A stretch of 26,899 nucleotides of DNA from Ophiothrix spiculata (GCA_000969725.1 JXSR01S074736.1), one strand, 5' to 3'. Shown: positions 9,467 through 20,494, counted from the first letter of the stretch. Translations and numbers: made by a program. Notes: a model not told the origin generated them from the sequence alone.

Positions 9467-9790
9467 AGGGTGAGTCAAATTAAAGTGTAATCAACGGAGG
9501 AAATCTGTTTATGTTTATGAACTTTAATTATACTTGATAAATGGCAAATTTAATAAGCTTTTATGAGAATTTTAGTTTAGTGAAATTGACCAATGCATTC
9601 AAAAGTTACAGCCGTTTAAATAAAGGTACCCAGTTTTAATGTCGAACAAATTTGCTTCAACATGAACTCTTTACTGTACAGCAGTGAGTAATATCTTATT
9701 GATGTCACTTACGTGCATTGATGAACTTGACGCAGTATTCAAAATTTTAAATGGGCACATATTGTGCAGATATTTTGAAGATGCAATGAT
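9467..9790. mobile_element. Probable small DNA-transposon remnant in unit 1
   Basis: Unit 2 continues without this stretch after GAAGAAATTTGT, so about 320 bp are inserted in unit 1. The left end reads TACAGGGTGAGTCAAATTAA, a TA followed by a CAGGGTG terminus common in Tc1/mariner-type and other DNA transposons. I do not see the matching inverted end on the right, so the element is either truncated or misjudged. No coding capacity. Confidence 0.45.
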
Positions 9791-10088
9791 TTATGTAGCA
9801 AACAAAACTAGCATTTTGTTAAAATTAAGTATCATGCAAAATAGAAAATAAATTTGTCAATCTCAGTTGTTTGTATATAACATCCAAATTGGATGTAATA
9901 AATGTAATCAAAGTCTTTTAAAATATCTTTATATTAGTGTAGACATGTGCATCTCCCCTCTCCCTTTTTTTCATTTTTCAATTTGAGTGTAACAAATTTA
10001 AATCAAAATCGAGTATTTTTAGATCCTTATATCTTTTTATTGTTATGTAATCCACAAATACAACAAACTATTGTTTTCATATATTTAG

Positions 10089-10453
10089 CACACTAGGCCA
10101 GTTCAAATGTTCTGTCCGTGCATAACAATGCATTTTGTAATCCGTAGTAAAATATTTTGTTAACCCATTACTAATTCTATTCACTGGAGTCAATAAGTAT
10201 AGATAATGCCCACTTGAGAAATTGCAATCCTTGACAGTCCTTTTGTGTTTACACGAAATAAAGCACAACTAAACTTCTCTAGGCGTTATGCTTTTCGTCA
10301 AAGACAATAGCCTATCCTATACTTTGATTGACAGGCCTCTTTTGTGCGGTAAAATTAATTCGATACTTCTTTTGTCATTTACGATTTAGTTAACAAAATC
10401 CTTTGTCCTTTAATGAGATAGCGGACAGAACATTTGAACTAAGCTACTGTGTG
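10089..10453. mobile_element. MITE-like element with AGTTCAAATGTTCTGTCCG inverted ends
   Basis: Left end: CACACTAGG, three bases, then AGTTCAAATGTTCTGTCCG. The right end is the complement, followed outward by CTACTGTGTG. Inverted repeats are about 28 bp with a few mismatches. Unit 2 at about 15,680 has the flanking sequence without the insert (aaaatttgtgaag against aaaaaattgtgagg). Target duplication unclear; superfamily unassigned. A minus-strand frame of 63 codons inside has no features and is not a gene. Confidence 0.82.
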
Positions 10454-10659
10454 AAAAAAATTGTGAGGTTGATAATTTTTCTGTTGGGTTTGGAAGTGAC
10501 ATAACAGTCGCATGAATAAAACACTGTTAGGCAATGTATCTGTTACTGACTGCAGAATGAGGTTATCCAGGTGGAACATTCAACGCATACCTACATATTA
10601 TGTAAGCTGCCGTCTGTAGACATGTTTTCAAGCTATGGTTTTCATTGTTATGTTATGTT

Positions 10660-11300
10660 ATGTTTAGAAAGGAACAAAATGAATATTATTGAATTGGAAA
10701 TTCCCATAAAATTATCATTCAATACAAGGCTGATATAATGGTAGAAGATTTACTAGTGTACCAGTGTTGAAGTGTATAAGTGCACATTATCTGATAGAAT
10801 ATTAATTTAGATGAGCAACTGTTCATACCATGTGTTGTTTAAATCATTTTGTTTGACTGATAATGAAACATTAAATATGGAAACATGATGTTCAAATAAC
10901 AGGGTTAAGTAAATTTTTAGTATGCAATGGTATCAATGTTTATATGTTTTTGGAGCAACAATATAAGAAATATTATTTCAAAGACTGTTATTTGTGATTC
11001 AAGTACTTTAAATTTAAGTGATAGCAAGATGTGTATCACATCAGAGTCTACCCAGACGAGTATGTTGTAGCTTGTGTTGTTTCTAATAATATGCCTTCTG
11101 CATTATGTATAAACTCTCTGAAATGAAAAGGAAAAATGATGACTGTTACTGGACCATTTTTGCATGACTTGATCTTTGTTGTGTCAGTGTTAAACATTAT
11201 GAGAAACAAATATCCGTTTGCCTTCAGAAAGGTTATTAATTATATCAAATTACTTTAATTATGGGGCCTTGTAATATAAATTTTGTTTATATTTTTTATA
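10660..11300. other. Start of unit 2, no gene
   Basis: About 10,685-10,900 matches the starts of units 1 and 3. The remaining A+T-rich sequence has no frame or structure I can support. Confidence 0.6.
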
Positions 11301-11399
11301 GCTTTTTGTTATATGTAAGGATGTTTGTTTATTATATGCTATAAGATTATGTTGCTGTATTCACTAGAAATAGTGCATATCTTTTCATTGAAATTCCAA

Positions 11400-11890
11400 T
11401 ATAGAAAAGTCATGCTCTGCAGACCATTATACATGTGTATGACCCACTTACAAGATAATGCCACTAGTAAACCTTGCATACCTTACAATATGTGCACTTT
11501 AATATACAAGAGGCTACCTTTAGTAGATTTGAGTTGGATCATATGCAATACCTTGATACCATAGGATCATATAGAAGAAATCCAGCACCAAATTGATTCT
11601 TAATGCAAATTGACATCCAGTATGGTGAATCCAATCTTACATCGTGGTAGACATGAGATGGAGGTACATGCAGAAAGCCATAAGCACTGCAACTTTAAAC
11701 CATTTTCCATCTTACTTTTTCAAAGCCATTATACAAGGGTATTCATTAATTCCAAGTTCCTTTTAATGAATATAGGCTTAATGTGTGGTACTAGGAAGTG
11801 TAATGAAGTTGCCAGGCTTGTGTTTTCTGATGTACCTCTCTTGAATGGGTCTTTGATCCAATTGTACCATATTATGTTTCATGAAACTTA
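11400..11890 (+). repeat. Unit-internal block A, copy 2
   Basis: Equivalent to 2,815-3,240 and 16,680-17,270. Its stretch 11,589-11,700 is nearly identical to 16,979-17,090, far closer than the rest of the units. The 93-codon frame at 11,610-11,891 is not maintained in the other copies. Confidence 0.8.
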
Positions 11891-12084
11891 ACTGTGTGGT
11901 GAGATAAAATGATTTTTATTGGAATTTGATGAATTAAGTATTTCATAAACAAACTCGGCACTATTGAAAGAAATGTCTTATTTTATAAATGAATTTAAAC
12001 ATTTAAATTAGAAAAAAGTGTCAAACCTACTTTATGCAATACATCATAAAAATTGAAAATGATCTAAATGGTAAACAGGGTGCC

Positions 12085-12330
12085 CTATATTCCAAATACT
12101 AGATTTTGCATGCTGAGATTTCTTAAAAGAAATGTAGAGTGACAAAACGTATTGAATTTCTCTCAGAGACAATGTTCATTGTGAAATATGAGGAGACCAG
12201 TATTTTCTTTACAAATCATGATGTTATAATTGATTTCCATATTAATGGGTTTCTTGGTCTATTTTCTGGACAAGTTCTTTTATTTTGTCAAAACCTTGTT
12301 TTATAGAAAACAAATATTATTTGTTGAAAC
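12085..12330 (+). repeat. Well-preserved block B, copy 2
   Basis: About 90% identical by eye to 3,470-3,720, with only about 18 differences in the first 176 positions and no length change there. Similarity drops off after the CCTTGTTTTATAGAAAAC stretch, close to the unit 2 deletion point. Confidence 0.8.
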
Positions 12331-12389
12331 TAAGGTTTACACTCATTTAAGAATATTAGTCAAATTAAAAATGTTTGTCTTATAATGAG

Positions 12390-13690
12390 AGTTTTGCTTA
12401 ACTGCTCAGCATTACAACAACGCAATAGATCAAAAACCATCTTTTAAAACCAAACCTGAAATAACACATAGTGATATTAAATTTTCAGATTATATAGAAA
12501 GCCATAAAAAAAGATATTATAAGTAACATAAAATTAACATAAAATCACCACATTATATTCAGTTGTTTTTTTAACTGGAAGCTGTTCCTTACAATAAGAC
12601 GTCATAGTAAGTTTGCCTTTAGGGCAGACACTGTTTTCATATTGTCCATGTGATAAACCTTGTGATTAGGTTTCAAATGTGAAACAAAACAGTTATTATG
12701 AAAACAAAAATAGGAGTAATTGAATTTCTCCATAAGGCACATCTGCATTCTTGCCATTTCAATTAGCTTCATAATAGTCGATTTTCTCCTTGGTGTCTGT
12801 GCCCCGTAGCCGAGCATTGACTGGTAGCTTAGCTCTACCACTCATCCAATTGTGTATTGCCTGGCCTGCCATCCTCCGTCAACAATCCAATAGAGATAAG
12901 CCAGACGGATAAATAAATGAATCTTTACTCTTGGCTAAATATTATTTTCTTGGTATCAGTTTTGTATACTGCCATCGGAGCTAAATGCTGGGGCTTATTA
13001 TAGGGTTGGCAGGATTTCCAAGAATTAATTTTAGTGTCAGTGCTGACTGATCTTATGTTGTGATATGATATTTTCCAAATGGTAATTTTTCTTAAATTAA
13101 ACAGGATGATGATTTATGGAGAAAAGAACTAAAGTTCTCTGGATTAGCATTTTGTTTGATTTTCTCACTCAGATTTTTATAAACAAATGTTAAAATAAAA
13201 CTTTTGTTGATTTGATTAGAGGGTGGATGTCTTTTCAGAGACAATGAAACTGTTTCTAAAACCAATGGAAATCAAATGATTAAAGGAATTTGTAGGTCCT
13301 TTACTTATAACAGGACTATCCACTGAAATCATCGTAAACAAAATCCTGATAACAACAAGTTCAGGTTTCAAGCAATTTATTGTGTTTATGTATGTATTAT
13401 GTTTTAAGTACATTATACCACTAACTCTCAATAACACAAAGACAAATCTGTGGTTCACTTGATGAGGTTTTTTGAAAACTTACATTCATATTGGGATTCT
13501 CATTATCTGGATTTAGTTTACATGCCAAAAAACTTAAATAAAATGGATTAATTTATTTAAGGTGTCAGGTTGTGCCAAATGTACTGTACAAGTATTTTGA
13601 TGTGGCATTTTGTTATGAAAATGTCCTTAGATATTTGATATCAAAATTCTTTCAAACATACATAAATAACTTGTCCATTAGCTATTTCGG
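12390..13690. other. Unit 2-specific filler across the deletion, no gene
   Basis: I find no counterpart in units 1 or 3. The only structured piece is near 12,800-12,845, where the minus strand reads AGTGGTAGAGC, as in a tRNA D-arm, inside the short palindrome TGGTAGCTTAGCTCTACCA. No B box follows, so I do not call a tRNA or SINE. The minus-strand frames of 79-80 codons look random. Confidence 0.5.
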
Positions 13691-13979
13691 ACAGTTTACA
13701 GAAATACAAACAGTTGTGTAAATTGACTTTAATGAAATGTAGAATATATTGTTTGATTTATAAAGCATGTATTTTCTTCACATCACATTGTAAATTACAT
13801 TGCCTTTTCTATGAAGCTTTCAATGTAATATTTTACATGATACCAAAATGAAGTGACCATTTTAACATTCAAAAAATAAAAGTATTTAAAGGTATTTTCT
13901 TTCTTTCTCTGTAGCTCTAAATATAAATTATGAATTTAGTTTACTACACAATCAAAGCTTTTAAGAAAGTCAATGTGAC

Positions 13980-14240
13980 TCAGTAATTAAGTGTAATTGC
14001 ATCACAAGCAAGACCGTTGTTACTCAGTCCTACCTCATAATCAATGCCACCGCCTTAATCAAAATTGAGTATAATTGCTGCACGTGTCCAGCCACCCATA
14101 TTAACTAAATCATCTTTGCCTTTCTACTCCTAATTACTATTGAATTAATGATCAAGCCTGGTCAGTTTGCTTTCCTTTAGACAACTCATTCATTGTTGAC
14201 ATAGTGGACTGGTTGGTCCAAATCCCAACGCTCAAATGAA
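13980..14240 (+). other. Highly conserved non-coding block D, copy 2
   Basis: Sister of 8,640-8,880. Differs by scattered substitutions and a 16-bp insertion in the middle (after CTAAATC). It lies the same distance from the unit end as in unit 1. Flanks are clearly more diverged. Confidence 0.75.
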
Positions 14241-14904
14241 TCTATAATTTTAATGAGCACATTTTGAAAATGTGATACTTTAAAGCAGAGAACGGTCAGA
14301 TGTTGTTTTATTACAGAGGCAAAGATGCAATGATGGTCAAAGCACTGGGGTCTGAATAAAGTGTGAATGGAATTTTCAAATGAGGATCAAATAGCAACAC
14401 ACATCAATCAATTAATTGTTCAGTGACCTTTGATCATTTTGTGGATATTTTAAGTATCACATTGTATGTAAAGTATACATTTTAGGTAAAACATAAAGTT
14501 TATGAGTTATTCATATCTGACGATTATTTCAATATTTTTTTCCTATAGCCAACGATTGTTTCTAAGCTGTTTTGGATATAGACAAAATAACTGACAACAA
14601 AATTTGCAAAAAGCGAGTTTGTTAATTTACTCATACACTTCATGTACATATTCATAGAGAAGTTAAAAAACATGATTTTTAATGCAAATAGATATCTTAA
14701 AAAATAATAATGTAAAACCTCAATGTTTTCATCCAATTCTCTATTTCTTCTTGTCATCTAGCACTGTGGATACATAATGGACAGAAAGATATGTTTCTGC
14801 TAAACTCTTTTCTTAAAATTATTCTATGTTAAAAGCACTGTTATTGTGATCTTTCACAACTAACTGCATAAAAATAAAATCATATCAAGTTCTCCTTTTA
14901 GTTA

Positions 14905-15340
14905 TAACCATATAAAATTAAAATTAGCATCCCATATGAATTGCATTTCTTGAATTTATAAAGCACTTTGAATAGCTTAGATGACTGTGAACAATCACTA
15001 TAATTGAAGTTTGATGTATTTTAAATTTTTTATTTGATTACATTATATAATATGGGAAAAGTAGTTTATAGAAAATGTTTGAGTGATGATATAAAATTAT
15101 CGTTAAATCCTGAGTTTGAATACAATAAAATCAAAATTATTAGCATCTCATATGAATGTATTTCTTCAGTTTATAGAGCACTTTGAATACGTTAGGTCAC
15201 TGTGAACAATCACTTTAATTGAAGTTCTGTATATTTGGGAATTTTTATTAACTATAAATTAGTGGATAAGTACTTTGTAGAAAATTTGGTTTTAAGTGAT
15301 GATATAAAATGATCGTTAATCTTGAGCCAGGTTATAGGTA
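14905..15340 (+). repeat. Two-copy tandem duplication of about 215 bp in unit 2
   Basis: The block with CATATGAAT, AAGCACTTTGAATA, CACTGTGAACAATCACT, AATTGAAGTT and GTGATGATATAAAAT occurs from about 14,905 and again from about 15,120. Unit 1 has a single copy at about 9,280-9,420, so the duplication happened in unit 2 after the units separated. Confidence 0.82.
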
Positions 15341-16319
15341 GATTTGTTGTTTTTCATCTTGAAGAAATTTGTTAAGGACCAATCACCTATTGTTGACTTT
15401 TAAGTGTGTTAATTATACATGGAGTTCTTCTTCATGTTTGTGGAAATATGTAAAACATCACACACAAAATAAAAGAGTGAATTTGTCATTACTCAAATGT
15501 TTGTATATTATACCCACATTTGTTGTTACAAATTCAATCTGTCTTAAAAGCAAATCTTAATATTAGTGCAGACATGTATAGCTTTTTCCTGCTATTCACA
15601 AATTCAAGTATGTCAAATTTAATGATCCTTTTCCTTCATTTTACGAAGTTTAGGAAGTTTCTTTCAGTGTCTCTGAGGAAAATTTGTGAAGCTAGCAATA
15701 TTTTGCGGGGTTTGAAGTGACATGAAATAGTTGCATGAATAACTGTTAGGCAACATATCTGTTATTGAATAATATGGAATGGGGTTAGGCAGGTGGAACA
15801 TTTACTGCATGCTTTGTGATTATGTAAACCACTGTCTTTGTACATGTTTTACGGTATAGTTGTTATGAAAAGGTTTTTGTGGAATGGAATAAAAATTAAT
15901 AATACTGAATGGATTAATTCACTTAGAATTATTTTAGAATGAGATAGTGATAAACTAAAACATTTGTAGAAAAATATCTACCAGTAATGTGTTTAAGTGC
16001 ACATTATCTGATAGAGAAACATTGAATCTGATAAGCAATTGTTCGTACCATATGTTATGAAACTCATTTGTATGACCGATAATAGCACATTGAATATGGA
16101 AACATGGAGTTCAACTAAAATTGTGCTTTTGTATAAAAGGGTTTGACTCATGTTATTTAAATTATTTATTTTTTCCCCCATTTTTTTTTTTTGGTTTGAA
16201 TTTATTCACTGAGCATTGAGTACACATTAAACCCACCAATTTTATTTGTTTTAAAGTTATCGTATTAACCTTTAAGTTCAAATCACTGGTGCTATATTGA
16301 AACATTTGTATAAACCTAG

Positions 16320-17125
16320 CATGAAAGACATTCTAAATGCAAGTTCACATCCAGTATAGCAAATCCAATTTTAATGTGGTAGACATGGTATGGAAGTTCA
16401 CGCAGAAAACCATAAGCATTGCAACCTAACACCATTTTAGATTTTTGCCTTTTAAAACCCCATTATACAAGAGGCGTTATTTTGTATAAGGGTTGATTTT
16501 ATGATTAAATTCTAAGTTATACCAAGAAATGTCATATGAGGGCCGATCTCGACTCATACATTGTACCTTATGTTTTGTGTAACCCCATTCCCGTATTGGT
16601 ATTTATTATAATTAAAAATCAGTGTAGGGCTAATATATTCTGTAGAAAAAAGAAAATATAGTCCTTCGTTGGAAAAGTCATGCTTTGCAGAATTTGACCA
16701 ATGAACATGAAAGACCCACTTACAGTTTACACAATATAATGTCTCCAGTTAACCTTACACATGTACTTGAATATACAACAAGGTTATTTTTAGTATATTT
16801 GAGTAAGAACGTATGCAATTCCCTATACCACATGACCATATAAAAGAAAGCCAGCACCAAATTGACATTCAGTATGATGAAAACATGGTATGTAGATACA
16901 TGCAGGAAGCCAAAAGCATCGCAACTTGAAACTATTTTTACTTTTACCGTTTCAAAAGCGATCATACAAGGAGATTCACCAAATTGATTCTTAATGCAAA
17001 TTGACATCCAGTATGCTGAATCCAATCTTACATCATGGTAGACATGATATGGAGGTACATGCAGAAAGCCATAAGCATCGCAACTTTAAATTATTTCAAC
17101 ATTTTCAAGAAGCCATTATACAATA
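16320..17125 (+). repeat. Three local copies of a 140-bp sub-block in unit 3 (with block A, copy 3)
   Basis: Sub-blocks with a CATCCAGTAT-like start, GGTATGGA/GGTACATGCA, GAAAGCCATAAGCAT and GCAACTT, ending at CATTATACAA, start near 16,338, 16,865 and 16,995. Units 1 and 2 have one each. The last sub-block is nearly identical to unit 2's copy. The 101-codon minus-strand frame across 16,720-17,025 spans a copy junction and is not a gene. Confidence 0.75.
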
Positions 17126-17317
17126 AGATTTTGTCCCTTTTAATGAATACAGGCTAGTATGTGATATGTAGCAGAATATGTAATGAAGGAGCAGCCGCGC
17201 CCATTATGATGTGCCTCTTTTGTATGTCTTTTAATATCCATCATGCACAATATTATGTTTTATTGAACTTAACTGTGCAGAAAACAAGCTGAAAATGTTT
17301 TAATTGGTATTTAATAA

Positions 17318-17812
17318 ACCCTTTGAACCCATCGAGCTGGTATACAGGCGCACGTGTACATGTACAGTATACCTGATGAGCTAGTTTACGGGCTTTTAGA
17401 TCACGTTTCAGAAACTTCATGTGTCTGTCAACAGACATGGGTAGTTACAATTTTCTTATTTATATCAGAAGACATCAATAAATGTGAACCCATGGTTGAT
17501 GGGTCATTTTGCTCTGATTTACTCGCCAGAGGTGACAAATTCCTCATATTTCTGTAAACTTGATCACAATTTTCAACAAATATGGCGTCTCCTATGGACT
17601 ACAACGTAAATGTCGAATATGTTGGTCGACATAAATAGTATTCTTTTGTGAATGCTGGTTATTGGAACAATTCAGACTACTGTAAAATGAAAAAGTAAAG
17701 CAAGGAAAATCAAAATCAGAGTAAGTTTAGGGGGTTATATTGTGTTTTTAAACTTTCGGGTTGGCCCGGGTCAGCAGTACAGCTACACATGGAATGGCCA
17801 GGGTTCAAAGGG
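17318..17812. mobile_element. MITE-like element, CCCTTTGAACCC ends, TTAATAA flanks
   Basis: Begins ACCCTTTGAACCC and ends GGGTTCAAAGGG, a 12-13 bp inverted repeat, with TTAATAA directly on both sides (17,311-17,317 and 17,813-17,819). Taking it out restores GGTATTTAATAAGTATTG, which matches unit 1 near 3,300 (ggaatttaatgtaataagtat). So this is a clean insertion with a target duplication. CCC...GGG ends next to TTAA recall piggyBac derivatives, but the flank is longer than TTAA, so the family is uncertain. About 495 bp; the 61- and 67-codon frames inside are not convincing. Confidence 0.87.
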
Positions 17813-17925
17813 TTAATAAGTATTGAATATATAAACTGGTCTGTATTTTATGAAATATCTATTTAAAACAAATGAAATTTCATATCAGAAAAGTAAAATG
17901 TGAAAATACCAAATGATAACATACT

Positions 17926-18930
17926 TAATGCATATAGTCTGTGGGAAAAAAGAAAAAGTGCAAAATGGAGTCTGCACAATTGTTCTTGACTGATTCTTAG
18001 TCTTTGAGACCCATAGATTCCAGAACTGAATGATGCAAAATCCGCATCATTGAGCATTTTGAGAAATCCAAGATAAAACAAAATGGCTGCCAAAACAAGG
18101 GGTGATATTTCAAAATTGGTCAAATTTTATTCAAAACCACACCAACATGTTCCTCTCATCACAAGGAAGCAGAAAAAGTATACTTTTACCTATGTCTGAA
18201 ATATGGTTCTGGAGTTATAGCCAAAAATGTGAAAGGACATATTAGAGGTCACGGATTTGGCCCTATGGGAGTCCAAAATTTCAAAAGTATCCGATTTTGT
18301 TCAAACTGGTCTCAAACTGTTCCTCTTGCAAAAGTGTCTACACAAAGTGATAGTTTGAAGTGTGTCAGGTCAATTGTTGCCATGGTAGCAGGCAAAAACA
18401 AAGTCCATATTTACCATTGCATTGGTGCCTGTAGCACAAAGTTTTCCTCGACCTGTAACCATAGCAAAAACTGATCTGATGCACTTTAAACTATTACTTT
18501 GTGCAGACAGTTTTGCAAGACGAATAGTTTGAGACAATTCTGAACAAAATCGGAGACTTTTGAAATTTTGGACTCCCATAGGGCCAGTTCCGTGACCTCT
18601 GATATGACCTTTTACATTTTTGGCTATAACTCTAGAACCATATTTCAGACATAGGTAAAAGTATACCTTTTCTGCTTCCTTGTGATGAGAGGAACATGTT
18701 GGTGTGGTTTTGAACAAAATTTGACCAATTTTGAAATATCACTCCTTATTTTGGTAGCCATTTTGTTTTATCTTGGATTTCTCAAAATGCTCAATGATGC
18801 GGATTTTGCATCATTCAGTTCTGGAATCTATCTGACTAAGAATCAGTCAAAAACAATTGTGCAGACTTCATTTTGCAGTCAAGCCCAAAGTCAAGGTTTT
18901 TCCCACAGACTAATACCACATATGCATTAC
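17926..18930. mobile_element. About 1-kb foldback element (two inverted arms of about 460 bp)
   Basis: The left arm 17,936-18,395 and right arm 18,448-18,911 are reverse complements at roughly 90% by eye, with a spacer of about 50 bp. Outer ends are AGTCTGTGGGAAAAA and its complement; TAATGCATA-like sequence lies outside both ends. Units 1 and 2 have no such insert at the same place. Each arm holds a frame reading KGHIRGHG, GPMGVQNFKS, RFCS and SLKC in order (plus strand from 18,229; minus strand 18,717-18,370, 115 codons). Codon differences between arms are more often amino-acid-changing than silent (about 10 to 6 over some 50 codons), so I see no sign of selection for protein. A transcript would fold into a long hairpin. 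Confidence 0.9.
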
Positions 18931-18974
18931 TAGAATTCAAAACATGTGATCTAAATGGTAAACAAGTTGCCCTG

Positions 18975-19370
18975 TATTCCACTAATAGATTTTGCATGCT
19001 GAGATTTCTTAAAAGAAATATAGAGTGACAAAACTTATAAGATTTCTCTCAGAGACAATATTCTTGCAAAATATGAGGAGACCAGTATTTTCTTTTCAAA
19101 CCATGATGTTAGAATTGATTACCGCAGTGATGGTTTTCTCGGTCTTCTCTCTAAACAAGTTCTCTAATTTACCAAAACCTTGTTTTATAGAAGACTGAAA
19201 TTGTTTGGTGAAATCTAGAAGGTTTACAATTTATGTGGAAAATACTAAGTGTATGGAAACCATTGTCTCATTCACAGGGCCTTGTTTTACCTCTCAGAAT
19301 TATAATCATTATAAATTAGCTTGAATTTTGGAGAAATATGCAATGTTCTATTTGGTCTTCTATTTCATTC
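18975..19370 (+). repeat. Well-preserved block B, copy 3, with following shared stretch
   Basis: About 18,985-19,215 matches 3,485-3,720 and 12,100-12,330 at roughly 90%. The match continues to 19,370 with unit 1 only (CATGTCTCATTC-like, CTTGTTTTACCT, AAATTAGCTTGAA, TATGCAATGTTCTATTT). A one-base deletion inside the block breaks the frame present in unit 1. Confidence 0.8.
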
Positions 19371-19705
19371 ATATAATTCACGTTTGCAATTCTGTAATAT
19401 CGTAAAAATCCAGTATATTGCATCTCATGTTTTTATTCAAAACATTGCCTTTACCATGAAACCAACAGATTTGATTTGCTGAAATGATGCTAAAATACTT
19501 TGCATTTGTCTTGAATCAAAAATGATATTAATTTAACACAATATCTCGGCCAAATCATAATAATGAAGCGAAACAGAAACTGTGAAATATGCAATATATT
19601 GAGTTTCTAGGGACCTTGGAAGATTACTCCTGAAATGAAGAGAAAATTAATGCTCTTAAAGATGGTATACAAATACATCATGCTTTAGAAGGAAGTGTTG
19701 GTGTT

Positions 19706-20020
19706 TGATGTGTGTGACTACTTCCTAACACGGAGCAGAGGGAAGTAGTCACACTCGTCCAACAAGAAATTTTCAATACTTCCCGAAATAAACCTACATC
19801 AGCTTAACTTATAAGTATTTAACTGAAACTGATGTAAACACAACCAAAATCACCTACAAACTTCCATTGTTCTGGGTCATTATATGAATTTCAAAACTTC
19901 CCTGAGAAGTGATATGATTACGGGGATGCAGTAGTAGGATTGCGGTAGTTTTTCAATTTTTTGCCTGCGTGGACATTACAAGCATTTGGGGAAGTAGGCA
20001 AAATACTGTCACACACATCA
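19706..20020. mobile_element. MITE-like element with TGATGTGTGTGAC ends
   Basis: A perfect 13-bp inverted repeat, TGATGTGTGTGAC at 19,706 and its complement ending at 20,020. Both ends are followed inward by CTACTTCC-type sequence. A second internal inverted pair (GTGTGACTACTTCC and GGAAGTAGTCACAC, 19,712-19,754) forms a hairpin near the left end. Unit 1 is about 550 bp shorter over the interval that includes this element. I see no transposase and no clear target duplication. Confidence 0.72.
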
Positions 20021-20119
20021 GGTTGAACTGACCAATTGTATTTTGTTGCTTAATAAATATTCATGAGGTATAGTATCTACTTGTATATCAATTATGTTTA
20101 TACAACATTTTTGCATATT

Positions 20120-20460
20120 AGTGATTGGATTGAAGGTAGACATTGACATTTAATGGAAGTATCTACTATGATTGATCTAAAACACACTGCATTTTACTTT
20201 GTATGGCAGATATATATTATTGGTGACCTCAGTATAGAACTTTAGTACAGAAGCGGACTGAAGTCAAATTGGACATTTAATAGAAGAATCTGCTATATTT
20301 TATCTGCATATACTTTGACTTTGTATGGTTGATATGTATCATGGGTGACTTCAATGTAAACCTTCTAACAGGGGACCAAAATAAAATTGGGTGTTTAATG
20401 GAAGTATATACTTTGTTTTTTACTTGCACATACTGTGTTTTTAAAATCTTGACGGCAATG
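20120..20460 (+). repeat. Minisatellite, about 2.7 units of 122 bp (unit 3)
   Basis: Same unit as 4,062-4,640, with unit starts near 20,124, 20,246 and 20,368. The end of the second unit reads MGDFNVNLL in one frame. The copy number differs from unit 1, so the array has changed since the units separated. Confidence 0.75.
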
Positions 20461-20494
20461 TTTCACAAATCAAATCGTCATATAATATAAAGTT

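Larger units (their letters stand above)
2199..10660 (+). repeat. Long segmental repeat, unit 1 of 3 (head-to-tail)
   Basis: This segment is colinear with 10,661-15,870 and 15,871-26,200. Shared start: ATTATCTGATAGAA at about 2,280, about 10,787 and about 16,005, followed by conserved GTTCATACCATATG-like and ATATGGAAACATG strings. Shared end with unit 2: about 10,480-10,650 versus about 15,700-15,850 (GTGACAT, GCATGAATA, CTGTTAGGCAA, AGGTGGAACATT, in that order). It is the most complete unit. Private insertions include 7,634-7,809, about 9,467-9,790 and 10,089-10,453. It contains no protein-coding gene I can support; the largest frames, 60-77 codons, look random. Confidence 0.85.
10661..15870 (+). 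repeat. Long segmental repeat, unit 2 of 3, internally deleted
   Basis: It matches unit 1 at 2,199-3,760 (here about 10,661-12,390) and again at about 8,465-10,660 (here about 13,700-15,870). The intervening 4.5 kb of unit 1, which unit 3 does share, is missing and replaced by about 1.3 kb with no counterpart I can see. The direction is the same as units 1 and 3. Similarity ranges from about 70% in loose stretches to above 90% in the best-kept blocks. Confidence 0.82.

Noticed and set aside
11325-11891. Plus-strand frames of 79 and 93 codons
   Set aside because: They lie in the repeated block A, are not maintained in the other units, and show no domain or start context.
12795-12850. tRNA or tRNA-derived SINE on the minus strand
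   Set aside because: Only AGTGGTAGAGC resembles a tRNA D-arm; there is no B box, anticodon arm or acceptor pairing.
16720-17025. 101-codon minus-strand frame
   Set aside because: It crosses the junction between two local repeat copies and has no counterpart in units 1 or 2.
18370-18717. 115-codon frame in the right arm of the foldback element as a real gene
   Set aside because: The matching frame in the left arm differs mostly by amino-acid-changing substitutions, so selection for protein is not supported.
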